A stretch of 64,000 bases of DNA from NCBI GenBank assembly GCA_015075185.1, contig JABTUW010000001.1, positions 2,294,001 to 2,358,000 of the forward strand, in the 5' to 3' direction. This document shows, piece by piece, positions 59,643 through 64,000 of the stretch. The stretch's first letter is position 1; every line of letters begins with the position of its first letter. A program made the translations under genes and the position numbers. The notes beneath the pieces are model-generated. The model was not told the DNA's origin. It ran no database searches and saw only the letters and a program-made list of their open reading frames with translations. The DNA comes from Anaerolineales bacterium (lineage in GTDB: Bacteria > Chloroflexota > Anaerolineae > 4572-78 > J111).

Positions 59643-60353
59643 TTACTGAGAGGCGCTGGCGGCTTGTTCGTCCTGCTCCAGACCTAAGCGGCGGCGGCGC
59701 TCGGCCAACTGGCTGTCCAGCCGATCCTTGCCCAAGACCTGATCCATTTGATTGCTCAGGCGGCCGGCCCGCATTTCTACTTCGGCATCGGCGCGATCCA
59801 GCCGCTCCCGGATTTTGTCGGCCACACGAGAAATATCGGAATCGCCCACGCCTTCCAGCGCGTCGAGCGACTTCATACTCTTGGCCGCAATCTCCTTGGT
59901 CTTGGCCAGTTCCAGCAGACCCAAGACATGCTCCCGCTCCTGGCGGATAGTGCGCAGGCGGGCTTCCAGCTTGAGCCGGGCTTCGGCCAGCTTGTCGGCT
60001 TCGCCCTTTTGCTGCTCAAACTGCTTGCGATACTCCTCGGCCAGGTCAGCTTTGGTGTTGTACTGGCTCTGGGCCGCCATGGCCAAATCTTCTTTGCCCA
60101 GGGTCAACAGGCGGTCAATGTCGCGGTCCAGCGCTTCGGCCTCGGCCTGAAAGGTTTCATACTTGCGCTGCAGCGTTTTAACCTGGCCCTTGATCGTAAC
60201 CAGGGCATCTTCCAGGTCGTCCAGGTTGTCTTCGGCCTGGCGGATATACTCGTCCAGCACCGCCACCGAGTTGGCGTCGAGCGCCCGGTCCACCATTGCG
60301 TGCAAGTTGGCTTTGATCAAGGTATCAATTTTTTGGAATAATGATTGGGCCAT
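59643..60353 (-). CDS. pspA: PspA/IM30 family protein
   Basis: 236 residues; nearly the whole length is a coiled coil of PspA/Vipp1 type: 'QSLFQKIDTLIKANLHAMVD', then 'SVAVLDEYIRQAEDNLDDLE' and 'ALVTIKGQVKTLQRKYETFQ'. It assembles in rings or rods on damaged inner membranes. AAGGAGA precedes the ATG. Upstream is a hairpin repeat (60380-60441). Confidence 0.93.
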   Translation of the reverse strand: MAQSLFQKIDTLIKANLHAMVDRALDANSVAVLDEYIRQAEDNLDDLEDALVTIKGQVKTLQRKYETFQAEAEALDRDIDRLLTLGKEDLAMAAQSQYNTKADLAEEYRKQFEQQKGEADKLAEARLKLEARLRTIRQEREHVLGLLELAKTKEIAAKSMKSLDALEGVGDSDISRVADKIRERLDRADAEVEMRAGRLSNQMDQVLGKDRLDSQLAERRRRLGLEQDEQAASASQ

Positions 60354-60379
60354 GGTTGGGTCTCCTTGAGAAGTGATAC

Positions 60380-60441
60380 GTAAAACGTAATGCGTAAAGA
60401 TTTTTAGTGATAAATCCTTACGTTTGCGCAGTACGTTTTAC
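60380..60441. repeat. Hairpin upstream of pspA
   Basis: GTAAAACGTAATGCG (60380-60394) pairs with CGCAGTACGTTTTAC (60427-60441) with one mismatch; the inner part can extend the stem. Related to 19723-19787 upstream of clpB. Confidence 0.6.
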
Positions 60442-60592
60442 TCAGATAAATTTAGCCGCTCTACAGTTGCGGTTTTCATTATACACATTATCCCCATAAA
60501 TTTCCAATCTCCCCAGTCCTCCAATCTTCGAGCCAGGGGTCGCCTGGAGCCAAAGGCCCCTCTGGGTCGGTGCGTCCCAATTTTCAGGAATG

Positions 60593-60625
60593 AGACCGCA
60601 GAGGTTTCAAAAACCTCTGCGGTCT
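60593..60625. repeat. Palindromic repeat upstream of the rusA-like gene
   Basis: A perfect 15-base stem (AGACCGCAGAGGTTT with AAACCTCTGCGGTCT, 3-base loop). Same constant ends and centre as the elements at 22453 and 56166, with different, fully compensated inner bases. Confidence 0.7.
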
Positions 60626-60708
60626 GCCTAAAATCTGGGACAGGCCCCTTTGGGTGGCAACCTTCCCTCTTCCTCCTACATGTGCTACAATAACGGCTGG
60701 AGGACGCA

Positions 60709-61140
60709 ATGACCGAGATTCAGCGGGTGCATTTTACCCTACCCCTGCCGCCGAGTATCAACAATCAATACACCCAGGTCGGCAAAATTCGGGTGCTTTC
60801 TAAAGAGCATGAATCATTCAAACGCCAGGTAGACCGGCGCATCCACCGCCTGCGTGTGGACGAGGTTATCACCGATACCTTTATCGAGGCGCTCAAGGCC
60901 GGCTGGATTGGCCTGTTTCTGGATTTTTATTTTGAAACCCCGCTCCGCCGCGACCTGGACGGCGGTCTCAAAATCACCCAGGACGCTATTTTGTCCGCCC
61001 TGGGCATCAACGATAACCGGGTGGTAGATATTCACCTGGTCAAACGCATCGCCCCCAACAACCCCCGCGTCGAGATCGAGCTGGAAGCCATCCCCGAGTG
61101 GCAGTTCGATGAAGAGTATGTCTATCGGGAGGGATCATAA
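60709..61140 (+). CDS. RusA-family Holliday junction endonuclease
   Basis: 143 residues. 'FTLPLPPSINNQYTQVGKIR' is the RusA N-terminal signature, followed by 'TPLRRDLDGGLKITQDAILS', giving the two acidic residues D-x-D of the metal site, and 'ALGINDNRVVDIHLVKRIAP' with the third Asp and the Lys. The protein is a dimeric resolvase in phages and some chromosomes. The gene is preceded by GGAGGA but no phage genes accompany it, so it is probably a resident gene. Confidence 0.92.
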   Translation: MTEIQRVHFTLPLPPSINNQYTQVGKIRVLSKEHESFKRQVDRRIHRLRVDEVITDTFIEALKAGWIGLFLDFYFETPLRRDLDGGLKITQDAILSALGINDNRVVDIHLVKRIAPNNPRVEIELEAIPEWQFDEEYVYREGS

Positions 61141-61159
61141 CCTTTGAAATCCCGTTCTT

Positions 61160-61188
61160 TTGACAAGGCTAGCCGCTTAGCCTAGAAT
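61160..61188 (+). promoter_or_regulatory. Strong promoter with a dyad in the spacer
   Basis: TTGACA (61160-61165) and TAGAAT (61183-61188) with a 17-base spacer. The spacer contains GGCTA and TAGCC arms 6 bases apart (about 61167-61182), a place where repressors or MerR-type activators bind. It drives the carbamoyltransferase gene 42 bases downstream. Confidence 0.65.
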
Positions 61189-61229
61189 TGGCCTTGATTT
61201 CAACCCTTTAGAGTTAAGGAAAGTGAACA

Positions 61230-62222
61230 ATGAATACTAAACTATTTCAAAAAGATTTTATCACCACCCAGGATTGGACCGTGGAAGATTTGAACACCAT
61301 GCTCGACCTGGCCTTTCGCCTCAAGGGTGAATTTGCCATGGGTGTGCCCCACGACCACATCCTGCGGGCCAAAACGCTCTACATGCTCTTCTTTGAAGAA
61401 AGCACCCGCACCCGCAACTCCTTTGAAACCGGCATGACCCAATTGGGCGGTCACGCCGTCTTTCTGACCCCCAAAGCCACCCAAATTGGGCACGGCGAAA
61501 ACGCCAAGGATACCGGCATTGTCCTGAGCAGCTATGGCCATGGCATATCTATTCGCGACTGCCGCACCAACGTCGGCCAAAAATATTTGTACGAAATGGC
61601 CCAATACGCCGACGCCCCCATCTTCAACATGCAGGACGATGTGGACCATCCCTGCCAGGCCATGGCCGACCTGATGACCCTCATGGAACTCTTTGGCCGG
61701 GATTTGCGCGGGCGCAAGTTTGTTATCTCCTGGACCTACGCCCCCAAATATGTCCGCCCGCTCAGCGTGCCACAGTCGTTGGTCTGGTTGATGCCCCGCT
61801 TTGGCATGGATGTCACCCTGGCCTATCCCGAAGGCTATCACCTGATGCCCAACGTTATGGAAGCCGCCTACAAAAATGCCGAGATTGCGGGCGTCACCCT
61901 GACCGAGACCCACAATATGGAAGATGCTTTCAAAGACGCCGACTTCCTCTACCCCAAATCCTGGGGTCCTATCATGGTTACCGAAGACGAGCCGGAAGTC
62001 GAAGCCATGGCCGCCAAAAACCAGGGCTGGCGCGTCACCCAGGCCAAAATGAATCTGGCCAAGAAGCACGCCGTTTACATGCACTGCATGCCAGTTGACC
62101 GGGGCCACGAAGTGGACGACGAGGTCATTGACGGGCCGCAGTCGGTCATCTACAAGCAGGCCGAAAACCGGCTGCATATCCAAAAAGCGTTGATGGCCCT
62201 GACCATGGGCGGCCGGGCTTAA
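61230..62222 (+). CDS. Knotted carbamoyltransferase (YgeW/AOTCase-like)
   Basis: 330 residues. The carbamoyl-phosphate site is 'FFEESTRTRNSFETGMTQLG'; the second site is 'DVDHPCQAMADLMTLMELFG' and the third 'YMHCMPVDRGHEVDDEVI'. 'WTYAPKYVRPLSVPQSLVWL' is the proline-rich loop typical of the knotted branch (N-acetylornithine carbamoyltransferase and YgeW), not of ordinary ornithine carbamoyltransferase. 'DADFLYPKSWGPIMV' resembles YgeW. It is shorter than E. coli YgeW as I remember it (about 396), so a separate subfamily is possible. AAGGAAAG precedes the ATG. The YgeY-like gene is next. Confidence 0.85.
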   Translation: MNTKLFQKDFITTQDWTVEDLNTMLDLAFRLKGEFAMGVPHDHILRAKTLYMLFFEESTRTRNSFETGMTQLGGHAVFLTPKATQIGHGENAKDTGIVLSSYGHGISIRDCRTNVGQKYLYEMAQYADAPIFNMQDDVDHPCQAMADLMTLMELFGRDLRGRKFVISWTYAPKYVRPLSVPQSLVWLMPRFGMDVTLAYPEGYHLMPNVMEAAYKNAEIAGVTLTETHNMEDAFKDADFLYPKSWGPIMVTEDEPEVEAMAAKNQGWRVTQAKMNLAKKHAVYMHCMPVDRGHEVDDEVIDGPQSVIYKQAENRLHIQKALMALTMGGRA

Positions 62223-62253
62223 AAGTAGAGTTCAGCACAGATTAGTGGGAAAG

Positions 62254-62354
62254 TGTCATTCCGAGTGGAGCGGAGCGGAACGAGGAATCCCTCGAATCTG
62301 GTCTAAAGAGTGACTCTGGAGGGATTTCTCGCTCCTTCGTCGCTCGAAATGACA
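62254..62354. repeat. Inverted repeat TGTCATTCCGAG...CTCGAAATGACA
   Basis: Imperfect inverted repeat about 100 bases long: arms at 62254-62293 and 62329-62354 with complementary ends (TGTCATTCCGAG with CTCGAAATGACA) and GAATCCCTC/GAGGGATTTC in the inner part. It fills the gap between the carbamoyltransferase and the hydrolase genes and does not encode anything. Confidence 0.65.
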
Positions 62355-62422
62355 TATTCTGGGTTTAATTCCGATAATGTCGTTGAAGGTTGAGTTCAAT
62401 CCAGAAGAATATCGAGATTACT

Positions 62423-63667
62423 ATGCCCCAAATCTCTTTCCCTATTCCCCCAACCTTAGCCCATGCCGCCGAGCGGGTCCGCCAGTATGCCCAGACGATC
62501 CGGCAGGCGCAAGTTGATTTCCTGGCCGACCTGATCCGCATCCAAAGCTACACCGGCCAGGAAAAACCGGCCGTCGAGCGCACCCTGGCCGAAATGAGGG
62601 CTTGCGGCTTTGACCAGGTCCGCACCGACAGCGCCGGCAACGCCCTGGCGACGGTCGGCGCGGGCCGCTCTCACCTGTTGTACGATGCCCACCTGGACGA
62701 GAACGAAATCGCCGACGAGCGGGACTGGCCCTATCCACCTTTAGAGCCGACTGTAGCCAAAGGCAAACTCTATGGGCTGGGCGCGTCCGACTGCAAGGGT
62801 GGGGTGGCCTCGATTGTCTACGGGGCGCGGCTGGGCGCCGAGCTGAACCTGACCGGCGACTGCACCGTCACCGTCAAGGGGTCAACGCTGGAGGAGGACG
62901 CCGAAGGCTTTGCCATGCGCCACCTCATCGAACATGATCGCCTGCCCCGCCCCGACGCCGTCCTGCTGGCCGAGGCGACCGACCTGACCCTGCGGCGCGG
63001 CCACCGCGGCCGCTGCGAGATCAAGGTTCGCATGCCCGGCCGGGCGGCTCACGCCAGCACGCCTGAACTGGGCGATAATGCCATCCTGAAAATGCGCCCG
63101 GTCTTGGACGCCCTCGAAGCCATGACGCCTCACCTGCCCGCCGACCCTATTCTTGGCCAGGGTACCCAGGTGGTGACCATGATTTCTTCACCCCACACGC
63201 CCAACAGTGTGCCCGCCTGGTGCGAGGCAACCCTCGACCGCCGCCTGACCCCCGGCGAAACGCCGGAGCGCGTCGTGGCCGAGATCGAAGCGGCGCTGGC
63301 CGGGTTGGGCGCGTCGGTGCAGGTGGCCCGGCAGCCGGTCACCTCCTGGACCGGGCTGGACTTGAGCGGCCCGGCCTTCTTCCCCGGCTGGCTCCTGCCC
63401 GAAGACCACCCGCTCATCCGGGTCGGCCAGGCTACCTGCGCCGCCCTGTGGGGGGAAGTACCGCGTGTGGATGTCTGGAAGTTCAGCACCAACGGCACTT
63501 ATTCCGCTGGATCGGCCGGCATCCCGACCCTCGGCTTTGGGCCGATGGAGGAGCAGTACGTCCACACGCCCCAGGATCAGGTTGACCTGGAGAAGCTGCT
63601 CAAAGGCGCGATGTTTTACGCCCTGTTCCCCCTGGCCTACAGCTTGCTGATGGGTGAGGAAGTCTAA
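62423..63667 (+). CDS. YgeY-like M20 family hydrolase
   Basis: 414 residues from the ATG at 62423 (a TTG at 62390 would add a poor N-terminus). M20 metal site: His in 'LLYDAHLDENEIADERDWPY', Asp in 'GLGASDCKGGVASIVYGARL', the Glu-Glu in 'KGSTLEEDAEGFAMRHLIEH', Glu in 'VLLAEATDLTLRRGHRGRCE' and the terminal His in 'EEQYVHTPQDQVDLEKLL'. The gap before 'YPPLEPTVAKGKLYG' and 'GRAAHASTPELGDNAI' match the YgeY family, which is annotated as linked to selenium-dependent purine metabolism. The pairing with the knotted carbamoyltransferase matches the ygeW-ygeX-ygeY cluster of E. coli. Confidence 0.88.
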   Translation: MPQISFPIPPTLAHAAERVRQYAQTIRQAQVDFLADLIRIQSYTGQEKPAVERTLAEMRACGFDQVRTDSAGNALATVGAGRSHLLYDAHLDENEIADERDWPYPPLEPTVAKGKLYGLGASDCKGGVASIVYGARLGAELNLTGDCTVTVKGSTLEEDAEGFAMRHLIEHDRLPRPDAVLLAEATDLTLRRGHRGRCEIKVRMPGRAAHASTPELGDNAILKMRPVLDALEAMTPHLPADPILGQGTQVVTMISSPHTPNSVPAWCEATLDRRLTPGETPERVVAEIEAALAGLGASVQVARQPVTSWTGLDLSGPAFFPGWLLPEDHPLIRVGQATCAALWGEVPRVDVWKFSTNGTYSAGSAGIPTLGFGPMEEQYVHTPQDQVDLEKLLKGAMFYALFPLAYSLLMGEEV

Positions 63668-64000
63668 GCTCACAATTTATGCAGTTGCTAGCCCGCATCG
63701 TTGAGACCCGCCTTGACTTAAATTTTGTTGAGTGCGATAAATTTTAGAGGTTAAGCTACTACCAATCCACTCTCGAATTAATAAAAATAGAGCCTCGAGT
63801 CCCCAATAGTGCAATTTCCCTACTCAATAAATTTGAGCAGGTATAAAACCTCTCCCTACCGGTTTCTGTTCGGGAATGGTATTCCCTGGCTGAGGCTTGC
63901 GACATTTTACGCAAGTACAGCAATCAAGACTACCCAGTTGAACTCAGTGAGCGAATGATTTCTCGTCCAATGAATACGTCGTCTATCCAACTTATCCTTT
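63668..64000. other. Right-end AT-rich region with broken gene
   Basis: After the hydrolase stop come about 80 bases without signal, then a frame that fits a SMI1/KNR4-like protein but is interrupted (see the next entry). No terminator is seen. Confidence 0.5.
63751..64000 (+). pseudogene. Broken SMI1/KNR4-like gene running off the window
   Basis: One frame encodes 'STLELIKIEPRVPNSAISLL' and 'NKFEQV', then a TAA stop at 63844-63846, then continues without a stop to the end: 'NLSLPVSVREWYSLAEACDI' and 'LRKYSNQDYPVELSE'. The 'lP.s.REwysL' segment after 'L..fE' is typical of the SUKH (SMI1/KNR4) fold used in toxin-immunity proteins. The single stop suggests recent inactivation or a sequencing error; the gene continues outside the window. 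Confidence 0.45.

Larger units (their letters stand above)
60354..60708. other. Intergenic region between divergent pspA and rusA-like genes
   Basis: 355 bases without a reading frame. It holds a CGTAAAACGTAA-type hairpin (60380-60441), the 60593-60625 palindrome, and two imperfect direct copies of an AGGCCCCTCTGGGT word (about 60553 and 60645). A weak -10 (TACAAT, about 60686) and GGAGG ribosome binding site precede the rusA-like gene. Confidence 0.55.

Noticed and set aside
60709..61140. A prophage around the rusA-like gene
   Set aside because: RusA is often phage-borne, but neighbours are pspA and metabolic genes and no integrase, capsid or lysis genes are present.
61230..62222. Assignment as ordinary ornithine carbamoyltransferase ArgF
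   Set aside because: It carries the proline-rich knotted loop and an HCMPVDRG motif in place of HCLPA, and lies beside a YgeY-like gene, not arginine genes.

Overview
The window is most likely a chromosomal segment of a Chloroflexota bacterium, probably of the Anaerolineae and relatives. This is inferred from gene content, not from a search. It carries surface proteins with Pro/Thr 'TPTP' linkers and bacterial SH3 domains, clostripain-like C11 peptidases, a MutL/GlmL-type ATPase linked to membrane proteins, DUF951, a knotted carbamoyltransferase next to a YgeY-type hydrolase, and a moderately GC-rich base composition. I see no rRNA, tRNA, CRISPR array, phage module or transposase. Intergenic DNA is rich in hairpin-forming interspersed repeats, and some of these have entered the mfd coding sequence in frame.

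Layout. 1-1.8 kb: the end of a helicase-associated protein, an orphan MNT nucleotidyltransferase and a VOC protein. 1.9-15.5 kb: a promoter followed by a same-strand run that looks like one functional cluster. It encodes a HEAT-repeat protein, a small unknown protein, a DUF6754-like membrane protein, a six-helix membrane protein, a 2398-residue protein with more than fifty W-L motifs and a membrane-anchored C-terminal domain, another membrane protein, a MutL-family actin-like ATPase and a KOW/barrel-sandwich protein. No glutamate mutase is nearby, so the ATPase probably serves the membrane complex. 15.8-19.6 kb: three exported surface proteins (a VPETG-tailed protein, an Ig/SH3 protein, a META/LysM/NlpE-like protein). 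19.8-24.7 kb: stress genes (clpB, a YflT-type general stress protein, TspO, a PRC-barrel protein).

24.7-32 kb: a membrane Ser/Thr kinase divergent from an FHA-winged-helix regulator, a reverse transsulfuration pair (cystathionine gamma-lyase and cystathionine beta-synthase, convergent), and a lipoprotein whose C-terminal repeats resemble the sensor domain of the kinase. 32-51 kb: a long minus-strand series: two tandem C11 peptidases, AIM24 family, ASCH-like, glycosyltransferase, small membrane protein, DUF951, PHP phosphoesterase, methyltransferase, flippase-like UPF0104, CorA, a VapBC-type toxin-antitoxin pair with a perfect palindromic operator, and Mfd.

51-64 kb: a decayed ParB-like gene, a hybrid sensor kinase with a partner receiver protein that ends in a membrane helix, lysS, greA (with an attenuator-like leader), a PIG-L deacetylase with a small helical partner, PspA with a membrane coiled-coil partner, a RusA-type resolvase, a knotted carbamoyltransferase plus YgeY-type hydrolase, and a broken SMI1/KNR4-like gene running off the right edge.

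The best candidates for undescribed biology are the W-L-repeat/MutL membrane cluster, the covarying palindrome families, the repeat insertions in Mfd and the greA leader.
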